Origin: Azophilus sp026709365
GTDB lineage: Bacteria; Pseudomonadota; Gammaproteobacteria; Pseudomonadales; Azotimanducaceae
DNA: 64,000 bases
Direction of reading: 5' to 3'
Assembly (NCBI GenBank): GCA_965200175.1
Contig: OZ241345.1
Coordinates: 62,001 to 126,000 of the forward strand
Shown: positions 33,213 to 40,620 of the stretch, piece after piece
Position numbering within the stretch: position 1 is the first letter of the stretch
Layout of the letters: every line of letters begins with the position of its first letter
The notes under the pieces: generated by a model
What the model was told of the DNA's origin: nothing
Database searches by the model: none
What the model saw: only the letters and a program-made list of their open reading frames with translations
Program-made: the position numbers and the translations under genes

Positions 33213-34244
33213 TCAGGCCGTCCGGCAGAAGTCGGCGATCGAGGCCGCTGTGTCGCGGCTGATGTCCGGCGCCGCCATGGGGAAGATCTCGGTGCCGTGG
33301 ATGGTGCCCATCACCTGCCGGCAGCGGGCGCTGACCCCGGCCCGCAGCAGCTTGCGGTAGAAGTTGATGCCTTCATCGCGAAGCGGGTCGCACTCATTGA
33401 CGCTGATGACGGTGGGGGGATAGCCCGCCAAGTCCGCCTCGGTGGCGAAGCCGGGCCAGGCCAGCGGGTTTTGGTTGTTCAACTCCTCCATGCCGTAGGC
33501 CATCGCGCCGCGGTTGTTGTGCAGGTCGATCAGGATGCCGTTGTTCTCTACGGAGGAGGGGTTGTCCGGATGGGGCCAGACGCCTGCGATGTAGGGACAG
33601 AGCGCGTACAGGCCGCGGATCAGGCCGATGTCCCCGTCGCGCAGCAGCTTGAGGCCGGTGGCGAGCGTCAGGTTGCCGCCGCCGCTCTCGCCGGCCACGA
33701 TGATGCGGCCGGCATCGATGCCGAGTTCCGCAGCGTTGGCGGCCACCCACTTGACGCCCGCCACGCAGTCATTGAGCCCGGCCGGAAACGGCTCGACTTC
33801 GGGCACCGAGGAGGGCGTGAGGCAGTTGCGGAAATCGACCATCGCCACAGCCACGCCCTGGGCGGCGATGATGCGGCCCCAAGCTCGGTAGTTGCCGTAG
33901 GTGCAGGACATGGACTGCATGCCGCCGCCGTGGATGTAGTACACGCAGGGCTTGGCATCGCCGCCGTCCGGGCGAATGAACTGGATGTTGGCGCGGTTGC
34001 CGTCGGGTTCGGAGGTGAACTGCAGGTCGCTGGTGGTGAGACCGGCGGACGGGGCGACCTCCTCGGTGTCGCAAAGCTTGAGGAACTGCCGCAGCATCTC
34101 GCCGGCCGCCTGGGCCTGGTCGCTGTTGGCTTGCTCAAGCAGCGCCTCGCGGCTGGCCACGTCGCCGCCGGCGGGGAATGCCATGGCGCCGAACAGCGCC
34201 TTGATGCGTGGGTCGATTCTGGGGTCTTCGGTGATCTTGGACAT
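33213..34244 (-). CDS. alpha/beta hydrolase of the hormone-sensitive-lipase family
   Basis: A 343-residue esterase. The oxyanion-hole motif HGGG is at 105-108, the nucleophile S187 in GESGGG, acid D286 in NECDPLRDEG and H316 in GTIHG complete the triad. ATG 34244 is used; the frame begins MSKITEDPRIDPRIKALFGA. It starts 8 bases after the stop of the Baeyer-Villiger monooxygenase on the same strand, so the two are very likely one operon: the monooxygenase turns a ketone into an ester or lactone and this enzyme can open it. The specific compound is unknown. Confidence 0.88.
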   Translation of the reverse strand: MSKITEDPRIDPRIKALFGAMAFPAGGDVASREALLEQANSDQAQAAGEMLRQFLKLCDTEEVAPSAGLTTSDLQFTSEPDGNRANIQFIRPDGGDAKPCVYYIHGGGMQSMSCTYGNYRAWGRIIAAQGVAVAMVDFRNCLTPSSVPEVEPFPAGLNDCVAGVKWVAANAAELGIDAGRIIVAGESGGGNLTLATGLKLLRDGDIGLIRGLYALCPYIAGVWPHPDNPSSVENNGILIDLHNNRGAMAYGMEELNNQNPLAWPGFATEADLAGYPPTVISVNECDPLRDEGINFYRKLLRAGVSARCRQVMGTIHGTEIFPMAAPDISRDTAASIADFCRTA

Positions 34245-34252
34245 GCAATCGC

Positions 34253-36073
34253 TCAGCTGAAATTCAGGCCCGCAAGGCTGCCCTCTTCCCGCCACTCCTT
34301 AATCAGTTGAAAAAAGGCCTCCGGCCCGCCGCCGTACTGGCCGCCCAGCAGGGAGTTGCCCTCATCCACATGGCCTTCGTTGTTGTAGTAGCCGGGGGTG
34401 CATTCCTTGAGGAACTGGACGTTGAACATGGACATGGCCTTGATGGTCCGCACCCAGGCGTCCTCGGCCTGGGCCGACGCCTCCAGGCAGTGGTAGTTGT
34501 TGTTGCGGGCGTGGCCGACCATGTAGGCGATGTGGTTGCTTTGCTCATTGAGCATGTGCGGGAAGTTGGCGGTGAAGCCACCTTGCAGCACGCCCATGAA
34601 GAAGCAGTTGGGGAAGCCGTGGGTCTGGAAGCCGTGCAGGGTGCGCACGCCGCCGCTCCACTTGTCGCTGAGCGTCCTGCCGTCGCGCCCGGTGACCTCG
34701 TAGCCGGCCCGGCGGGTGTAGGCGGTGCCGACCTCGAAGCCGGTGGCGAAGATCAGGCAATCGACTTCGTATTCGGCCCCATCGACCACCACGCCCTTGG
34801 GCGTGATGCGCTCCACTCCCCGGCCCTCGGTGTCCACCAGCCGCACGTTGGGGCGGTTGAAGGCCGGCAGGTAGTCGTCGTGGAAGCAGGGGCGCTTGCA
34901 GAACTGGCGATACCAGGGCTTCAGCGCCGCCGCGGTGTCCGGGTTGTCCACCAGCTCGTCCACGCGGGCGCGGATCTGCTCCATCTTCTTGAAGTCGGCC
35001 AACTCCACCCGGGCGTTCATTTCCTCCAGGGTCAGGCTGCCGTCGTTGGCTCGATTGGCTGCGATGGTGGCGAGGTTGCGAATGATGTCCGTCCAGCCAT
35101 CGTTGACCAGGTCCTCATCCTGCATGCCGCCGGTGACCAGGATGTTGAAGTTTTGCATGCGCCGTTGCTGCCAGCCGCTTTCCAGGCTGCCCGCCCACTC
35201 GGGGTCGGTGGGCTTGTTGCCGCGCACGTCGATGGAGGAGGGCGTGCGCTGGAAGACGTAGAGCTGTTTGGCGGATTCCGCCAGGTGCGGCACGCACTGC
35301 ACGGCGGTGGCGCCGGTGCCGATGATGCCCACCCGCTTGTCGCTCAACCGGTGCAGGTTGCCCTCCGGATCGCCGCCGGTGTAGTCGTAGTCCCACCGGC
35401 TGGTGTGGAAGCAATGGCCCGCGAAGGAATCCACGCCCGCAATGCCCGGCAGCTTCGGGCGGTTGAGCGGCCCGTTGGACATCACCACGTAGCGGGCGGT
35501 CATGCAGTCGCCGCGGTTGGTTTGCACCCGCCAGTGCTTGGCGTCCTCGTCCCAGCGCATGGCGGTGACTTCGGTTTGGAAGCAGGCGTTGCGGTACAGG
35601 TCGTAGCGCTCGCCGATGGCGCGGCTGTGGGCGAGGATTTCCGGGGCGAAGCTGTACTTCTCCTTCGGCGTGTAGCCGACCTCCTCCAAAAGCGGCAGAT
35701 AGATGTAGGACTCGATGTCGCACTGGGCGCCGGGATAGCGGTTCCAGTACCAGGTGCCGCCGAAGTCGCCGCCCTTCTCGACGATGCGCAGGTCCGCCAC
35801 CCCGGCCTCCCGCAGCCGAGCGCCGGCCAGCAGTCCGCCGAAGCCGCCGCCGATGATGAGGATCTCCACGCTGTCGTTCAGCGGCGCCCGCTCAAAGCCG
35901 GGCTCGACGTACGGGTCATCCAGGAAGTGCGCGAACTTGCCGGTGACCTCGACGTACTGCTCGTTGCCGTCCTGCCGCACCCGCTTGTCGCGCTCGGCGC
36001 GATAGCGGTCGCGCAGGGCGTCCGGGTTGAATCCCAAGTCGGTGTTCGATTCGCTGACTGCCGCTTCGGCCAT
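34253..36073 (-). CDS. flavin-containing Baeyer-Villiger-type monooxygenase
   Basis: A 606-residue FAD/NADPH enzyme that inserts oxygen next to a carbonyl. The first Rossmann motif GGGFGG is at 75-80 and the second GTGATA near 252-257. The Baeyer-Villiger fingerprint FxGxxxHxxxW is present as F217-G219-H223-W227 (FAGHCFHTSRWDY). GTWYWNRYPGAQCD, near 106-119, is typical of cyclohexanone- and cyclododecanone-type enzymes. The N-terminal extension of about 68 residues is also seen in that subgroup. ATG 36073 is chosen; the upstream frame runs into a 95-bp repeat. It heads the operon with two hydrolases. Confidence 0.92.
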   Translation of the reverse strand: MAEAAVSESNTDLGFNPDALRDRYRAERDKRVRQDGNEQYVEVTGKFAHFLDDPYVEPGFERAPLNDSVEILIIGGGFGGLLAGARLREAGVADLRIVEKGGDFGGTWYWNRYPGAQCDIESYIYLPLLEEVGYTPKEKYSFAPEILAHSRAIGERYDLYRNACFQTEVTAMRWDEDAKHWRVQTNRGDCMTARYVVMSNGPLNRPKLPGIAGVDSFAGHCFHTSRWDYDYTGGDPEGNLHRLSDKRVGIIGTGATAVQCVPHLAESAKQLYVFQRTPSSIDVRGNKPTDPEWAGSLESGWQQRRMQNFNILVTGGMQDEDLVNDGWTDIIRNLATIAANRANDGSLTLEEMNARVELADFKKMEQIRARVDELVDNPDTAAALKPWYRQFCKRPCFHDDYLPAFNRPNVRLVDTEGRGVERITPKGVVVDGAEYEVDCLIFATGFEVGTAYTRRAGYEVTGRDGRTLSDKWSGGVRTLHGFQTHGFPNCFFMGVLQGGFTANFPHMLNEQSNHIAYMVGHARNNNYHCLEASAQAEDAWVRTIKAMSMFNVQFLKECTPGYYNNEGHVDEGNSLLGGQYGGGPEAFFQLIKEWREEGSLAGLNFS

Positions 36074-36143
36074 GGCGCTGCCTCGTCTTTCGCTCTGCGG
36101 ACGGCCATTTAAGGCGTCATGGGGGGTGATTTCAAGTTGCTGC

Positions 36144-36239
36144 GCGCCCGCGAAGCGGGCGCGGATGGAGTTTCGCTGACGCGAAACTCCGCGCGCTCGT
36201 CGCGCAGGTCGGATTCGAGATGTTTCTGAGCCCGCACAG
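36144..36239 (+). repeat. 95-bp palindromic repeat, copy R7
   Basis: Stem 1 is GCGCCCGC...GCGGGCGC, stem 2 is GGAGTTTCGC...GCGAAACTCC, and the tail is GAGATGTTTCTGAGCCCGCA. AGTTGC occurs on both sides (36135-36140 and 36238-36243), a possible short target duplication. Located upstream of the monooxygenase gene. Confidence 0.75.
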
Positions 36240-36387
36240 TTGCTTCGCAACTTGGTGGCGGCTCAGTTTTGGGCCGCAAAGCCGCAGCGGCGCGATGTTG
36301 CGATTCAGCGCGCAGCCCGTGCTTGCGAGCGCGATGCCAGCAGGCCGAGGCGAGGTGCTTGAGGCGTGTGAGCCGGGTCGCGCCGGG

Positions 36388-36480
36388 CTAGCTGGCCCAG
36401 ACGGGTGTGAGCAGGTAGGCAAGGAAGACCGCCATGGCCATTAGGCTGGCGCGGTCCAAACGAGTGCTTAGAGGGTTCAT
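36388..36480 (-). CDS. possible 30-residue membrane microprotein
   Basis: ATG 36480 to TAG 36388 encodes 30 residues, beginning MNPLSTRLDRASLMAMAVFL and ending in a hydrophobic AYLLTPVWAS. One membrane helix is visible, with a positive N-terminal side. Codon use matches neighbouring genes. There is no homologue I can name, and a chance frame cannot be excluded. Confidence 0.35.
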   Translation of the reverse strand: MNPLSTRLDRASLMAMAVFLAYLLTPVWAS

Positions 36481-36541
36481 GGGAGCGAACCATAGCGCCA
36501 GGAGCGCCATCCGGGTAAGACCGATTGGCCATATGTTTATG

Positions 36542-37507
36542 CTATCCGAACAGCACCAGCATCAGGGCCAAGGGCACGACGGCCAGCCAAAGGCCGACGC
36601 CCAGAACCAGGCTGGGCAGCGACAGTTGGCCGAGGCTCGACCGGTCGAGTTGCAATCCGATCAGGCCAAGTGCGATCACCAACAGGGTCTTGCTGAGGAA
36701 GTCGATGCCCTGCGTGACCGGCTCGGAAATTTCGATGCCGCCGCCGATCGCCGCCGCGGCGACAAACAAGATGATGAAAGGCGGAACGCGCAGTTTCGCC
36801 TCAGGCTTGGCGAACATCAGGCTCGCCGCAAAGGCGAGCGGAATCAGCCACAGCGCCCGCCCCAGCTTGACCGTGGTGGCCACGGCGGCCGCCTCGTCGC
36901 CGTAGATTGCGGCGGTTGCGACCACCGAACTCGTATCGTGGATGGCCAGCGCCACCCAGGCGCCGAAGGTCTCCTGGCTCAGTTCAAGCCAAGCGCCGAT
37001 GGCCGGAAACGCGAACAGGGCCACGGCATTGAGCAGGAAGACAATGCCGGTTGCCGCCGCCAACTGGTGTGGCCGAGCGCCGACCACGGGTGCGAGCGTG
37101 GCGATGGCGGTGGCCCCGCAGATCGCCGTGCCGCTCGTCAGCAGGGTGGCATCGACGCGCTCGCTGCGGGTCAGTCGCGCAAAACCCCATCCCAGCAGGA
37201 GCGTCACCAGAACGTAGGCGCCGACGGTCACGCCGTAGTCCGCGGAGACGCGCACCACCTGGTCGAAGCCGAGGGTGAGGCCCAGCAGCACCACGGCGGT
37301 TTGCAGGCTGATCGCGCCGAGCCGCAGGCCCCTTCTGACCGGGTTGACGTCGAGGCCAAGACGGACGAGCAACCCGCCCAGCAGGGCAACGGCCGGATTT
37401 TGCAGCGCAATGCCGCCGCCGAGGGCGGCGAGCAGACCGAGCCAAGCGGCCAGATGGGTTTTGGGCCGCCGTTGCGCGGCTTTGGCGTCACCGGAGGGAT
37501 CTGGCAT
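36542..37507 (-). CDS. YeiH/UPF0324-family membrane protein, putative exporter
   Basis: A 321-residue inner-membrane protein with about nine or ten hydrophobic segments. It carries the conserved stretches of the YeiH family: GLLVRLGLDVNPVRRGLRLG, TSGTAICGATAIATLAPVVG and VALAIHDTSSVVATAAIYGD. Members are putative sulfate or related anion exporters; direct evidence is limited. ATG 37507 gives a short cytoplasmic N-terminus before the first helix. It is divergent from the SDR gene, with 120 bases between. Confidence 0.85.
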   Translation of the reverse strand: MPDPSGDAKAAQRRPKTHLAAWLGLLAALGGGIALQNPAVALLGGLLVRLGLDVNPVRRGLRLGAISLQTAVVLLGLTLGFDQVVRVSADYGVTVGAYVLVTLLLGWGFARLTRSERVDATLLTSGTAICGATAIATLAPVVGARPHQLAAATGIVFLLNAVALFAFPAIGAWLELSQETFGAWVALAIHDTSSVVATAAIYGDEAAAVATTVKLGRALWLIPLAFAASLMFAKPEAKLRVPPFIILFVAAAAIGGGIEISEPVTQGIDFLSKTLLVIALGLIGLQLDRSSLGQLSLPSLVLGVGLWLAVVPLALMLVLFG

Positions 37508-37627
37508 AGGGCTTTCACCATACACCACGAAAGGACTCCGCACCGAACTGATTCAACACCGGATCGCTAGGCCCGCAAGCCTAGGCGAGGTTAAACTGCC
37601 TCTGTTTGGCAGCACCGGAGCAGGCTT

Positions 37628-38299
37628 GTGGACTTGGCGGGCAAAACAGCGATCGTAACCGGCGCCGCGGGCGTTCTGGGGGCGGCGGTGGCCGAGGAAT
37701 GCGAAGCGCAAGGGGCGCAAACCGTCCTGATCGACGTAGTGGCCGGGTTCGCCAGCGGCTCCGGCGCTCGTCTCGAACTAGATCTCACCGATGCCGCCGC
37801 CGTGGCCGAGGCGATTGCGGGCATCGGCCAGTTCGACGTCGTCTGCAACATCGCCGGCGGCTTCGACATGGGGCCGAAGGTCCCTGAAATCACCGACACC
37901 CACTGGAGCGCCCTGTTCGACATCAACGTGACCACGTTGCGCAACATGCTCACCGCCACCCTGCCCAAGTTGGTGGCGCGGGGCCGGGGCAGCGTCGTCA
38001 ACGTCGGCGCCTTGGGCGCCTTGCAGGGCTTGGCGTCCATGGGCGCCTACACGGCGGCCAAGTCGGTGGTGATGCGGCTCACCGAAGCCGCGTCCGAAGA
38101 GGTGCGCGGGCAAGGGGTCAACGTCAATGCCGTGTTGCCGAGCCTGATCGACACGCCGCGCAATCGGGCCGACATGCCGAACGCCGACCACAGCGCCTGG
38201 GTGGCCCCGAGAAGCCTTGCCAAAGTGATCTGCTTCCTCGCCTCCGATGCGGCGGCCGACATCCACGGAGCGCTGCTTCCAGTTAGAGGGCGGGTTTGA
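37628..38299 (+). CDS. short-chain dehydrogenase/reductase (SDR)
   Basis: A 223-residue SDR starting at GTG 37628. The cofactor loop TGAAGVLG is near residues 11-18, a D36-like acidic residue in VLIDVV suggests NAD preference, the central NIAGG replaces NAG, and the active-site YxxxK is in MGAYTAAKSVV. It is shorter than classical SDRs (about 250) and lacks part of the substrate loop. It is followed 55 bases later by the HpaH-like hydratase, so it may be part of the same degradative unit; substrate unknown. Confidence 0.82.
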   Translation: MDLAGKTAIVTGAAGVLGAAVAEECEAQGAQTVLIDVVAGFASGSGARLELDLTDAAAVAEAIAGIGQFDVVCNIAGGFDMGPKVPEITDTHWSALFDINVTTLRNMLTATLPKLVARGRGSVVNVGALGALQGLASMGAYTAAKSVVMRLTEAASEEVRGQGVNVNAVLPSLIDTPRNRADMPNADHSAWVAPRSLAKVICFLASDAAADIHGALLPVRGRV

Positions 38300-38354
38300 T
38301 GCCTAATCGACTTTGTTCCGCGGCACTCCCCGCCATGGCCATGCGGGAGGCGCC

Positions 38355-39158
38355 GTGCTGACTCGGCCGGAAATCGAGGCCGCTGCCCAAGCGCTGCATG
38401 AGGCGGAACGGTCCCGAACCCAGATTCGCCCGCTCAGCTTTCTGCATCCGCGGATGGATCTGGAGGATGCCTACGCCATTCAGGAGGCTTGGGTGGCCCT
38501 CAAGCTCGGCGAGGGGCGCCGGGTGCGGGGCCGCAAGATCGGCTTGACCTCGCGGGCCATGCAGCGGGCGATGCGGATCGATGAGCCGGACTTCGGCACC
38601 CTGCTCGATGACATGTTCTTCGCCTCCGGCGAGCCCATTGAAGCGGCCCAATTCACCGATCCGCAGTTGGAAATGGAACTCGCCTTCGTGCTGCGCGACC
38701 GCTTGGCCGGAGCCGAAGTGACCCTGACGGATGTGCTCAACGCCACCGAGCACGTCATTCCCGCCGTGGAGATCATCGCCGCCCGCAGCCAGCGCGTGGA
38801 TGCCGAGACCGGGCAGCCGCGCACCGTTTGCGACACCATCGCCGACAATGCCGCCAATGCCGGCCTGGTGCTCGGCGGCCGTCCCGTGCGCCCGATGGAA
38901 GTGGACTTGCGCTGGGTCAGCGCCCTGCTGTTCAGGAACGGCGTCATCGAGGAAAGCGGGGTCGCTGCGGCAGTGCTCAACCATCCGGCCAACGGCTTGG
39001 TCTGGCTGGCCCGGCGGCTGGCGGCCCACGGCATTGCCTTGGAGCCCGGCGATGTGGTGCTGTCCGGCTCCTTCACCCGCCCGGTGCCCATATCGGCGGG
39101 CGATGTCTTCCATGCGGACTACGGAACGCTGGGCAGTTTCGCCATTTCGTTCAGCTGA
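38355..39158 (+). CDS. hpaH: 2-oxo-hept-4-ene-1,7-dioate hydratase
   Basis: A 267-residue hydratase of the fumarylacetoacetate-hydrolase-like fold. It adds water to 2-oxo-hept-4-ene-1,7-dioate in the homoprotocatechuate (4-hydroxyphenylacetate) meta-cleavage pathway. Remembered hallmarks of HpaH are closely matched: HKIGLTSKAMQ is present as GRKIGLTSRAMQR, EPDFGTLLDDMFF, ELAFVL for the metal site, DTIADNAANAGLVLGGRP and GSFTRPVPISAGDVFHADYG. The length equals that of the E. coli enzyme. GTG 38355 is chosen, with gcgggagg directly upstream. A related 2-keto-4-pentenoate hydratase role is possible. No other hpa genes are in the window. Confidence 0.85.
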   Translation: MLTRPEIEAAAQALHEAERSRTQIRPLSFLHPRMDLEDAYAIQEAWVALKLGEGRRVRGRKIGLTSRAMQRAMRIDEPDFGTLLDDMFFASGEPIEAAQFTDPQLEMELAFVLRDRLAGAEVTLTDVLNATEHVIPAVEIIAARSQRVDAETGQPRTVCDTIADNAANAGLVLGGRPVRPMEVDLRWVSALLFRNGVIEESGVAAAVLNHPANGLVWLARRLAAHGIALEPGDVVLSGSFTRPVPISAGDVFHADYGTLGSFAISFS

Positions 39159-39170
39159 CCCGCCGCGCCC

Positions 39171-40109
39171 TCAATCCAACGAGTCCAGATGCTTCTCCGC
39201 ATCCAACGCCGCCATGCAGCCGAAGCCGGCTGAGGTGACCGCTTGGCGGTAGATTTGATCGGCCACGTCGCCCGCCGCGAAGACGCCCGGCACGCTGGTG
39301 GCGGTGGCGTTGCCGTTCAGGCCGCTTGATACCTTGATGTAGCCGCCGTCCATGTCCAGCTGGCCTTCGAAAATGCCAGTGTTCGGCGTGTGGCCGATGG
39401 CGATGAAGACGCCGGCGAGATCGATTTGCCGCTCCTGGGCGCTTAGCGTCGAGCGGATGCGCATGCCGGTGACGCCGGAGTCGTCGCCCAGCACCTCGGC
39501 CAAGGTGTGGTTCCAGGCCGGCTCGATGTTGCTGCGGGCGAACAGGCGATCCTGCAGGATCTTCTCCGCCCGCATCTCGTCGCGGCGATGCACCAAGGTC
39601 ACCCTGCTGGCGATGTTGGACAGGTACAGCGCCTCCTCGGCCGCCGTGTTGCCGCCGCCGATCACGGCCACGTCCCGGCCGCGGTAGAAGAAGCCGTCGC
39701 AGGTGGCGCAGGCGCTCACCCCGCGGCCCTTGAAGGCCTCCTCCGAGGGCAGGCCCAGGTAGCGGGCGGATGCCCCGGTGGCGATGATGAGCGCATCGCT
39801 GGTGTAGCGGCCCCGGTCGCCGGTCAGCTCGAAGGGCCGCGCGCTGAGGTCGGCGGCGTCAATCTGGTCGTTGATGATGGTGGCGTCGAAACGCTCGACG
39901 TGCTCAGCCATCTGCATCATCAACTCCGGCCCCTGCAAGGCCGCATGTCCTCCGGGCCAGTTCTCGACCTCCGTGGTGGTGGTGAGCTGGCCCCCAACCT
40001 CAATCCCGGTGATCAGCGCTGGCCGGAGATTGGCCCTGGCGGCGTAGAGGGCGGCGGTGTACCCGGCCGGCCCGGAGCCGAGAACGATGAGCCTGTGATG
40101 CTGGCGCAC
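39171..40109 (-). CDS. trxB: thioredoxin-disulfide reductase
   Basis: A 312-residue FAD enzyme that passes electrons from NADPH to thioredoxin in the cytoplasm. FAD motif GSGPAGYTAALYAARA is at 11-26, the redox-active CATC is C134-C137 in VSACATCDGFFY, NADPH motif GGGNTAAEEALYLS follows, and the C-terminal GVFAAGDVADQIYRQAVTSA binds FAD. Length and order match low-molecular-weight bacterial TrxB. It is convergent with hpaH. A 95-bp repeat sits just upstream of the start. Confidence 0.96.
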   Translation of the reverse strand: MRQHHRLIVLGSGPAGYTAALYAARANLRPALITGIEVGGQLTTTTEVENWPGGHAALQGPELMMQMAEHVERFDATIINDQIDAADLSARPFELTGDRGRYTSDALIIATGASARYLGLPSEEAFKGRGVSACATCDGFFYRGRDVAVIGGGNTAAEEALYLSNIASRVTLVHRRDEMRAEKILQDRLFARSNIEPAWNHTLAEVLGDDSGVTGMRIRSTLSAQERQIDLAGVFIAIGHTPNTGIFEGQLDMDGGYIKVSSGLNGNATATSVPGVFAAGDVADQIYRQAVTSAGFGCMAALDAEKHLDSLD

Positions 40110-40167
40110 GGTGCAACCGATTGGTCGAAAGCGCGTATCTTGCCTGCATTCGTGCCGAAAATCACAG

Positions 40168-40266
40168 GCGCACCCGCTTTGCGGGCGCGTTGGAGTTTGG
40201 CTGGCGCCAAACTCCGCGCTCGTCGCGCAGACGCCTAAGTTTCGACATGTTTCTGAGATGGCACAG
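40168..40266 (+). repeat. 95-bp palindromic repeat, copy R8
   Basis: Stem 1 is CGCACCCGC...GCGGGCGCG. Stem 2 is GGAGTTTGGC...GCCAAACTCC, where both arms differ from the usual GGAGTTTCGC...GCGAAACTCC so that pairing is kept. Tail GACATGTTTCTGAGATGGCA. Upstream of trxB. The remaining 200 bases to 40467 hold nothing I recognise. Confidence 0.75.
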
Positions 40267-40467
40267 CCGATCGGCGGTTGGCCGACAGTTCCCGCTTAAT
40301 CAGTCCGAGCTTTTGTCCGCCCCTGCATGCCTCGGTGATCGCGGCTGGTGCCAGTTGCCACCGGCCTGGACAAGAGCCACTGACGGTTCGTTGGTGGCTG
40401 CGTGACCTGGTTTGCAGCCTGCTAAGATGGGCGCCGATTTTTGGCCGGTCGGGAGGGATCGGCGTTC

Positions 40468-40620
40468 ATGGCATTATGCGCACAGTCATTGGGCATCACT
40501 GTCCTGTTCGGGGTGCTTGCCTGGTCGGCATCGGCTGATCCTGCGGCTTGGGACGGGCAGCCGCAAGGCGAGCCTGCCGTTCCACCTGCGCGGCGACCGC
40601 GGCGCAGGGCACAGCGGTGA
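40468..40620 (+). other. orphan signal-peptide frame of the following secreted protein
   Basis: ATG 40468 begins MALCAQSLGITVLFGVLAWS, followed by ASADPAAWDGQPQGEPA, a good Sec signal peptide with a cleavage site after ASA. The frame stops at 40620. The protein-like continuation lies in another frame, so at least one frameshift separates export signal and body. Confidence 0.55.

Noticed and set aside
34307..36112. 601-codon plus-strand frame opposite the Baeyer-Villiger monooxygenase
   Set aside because: No domain, composition typical of antisense of a GC-rich gene; the minus strand has both nucleotide loops and the fingerprint.
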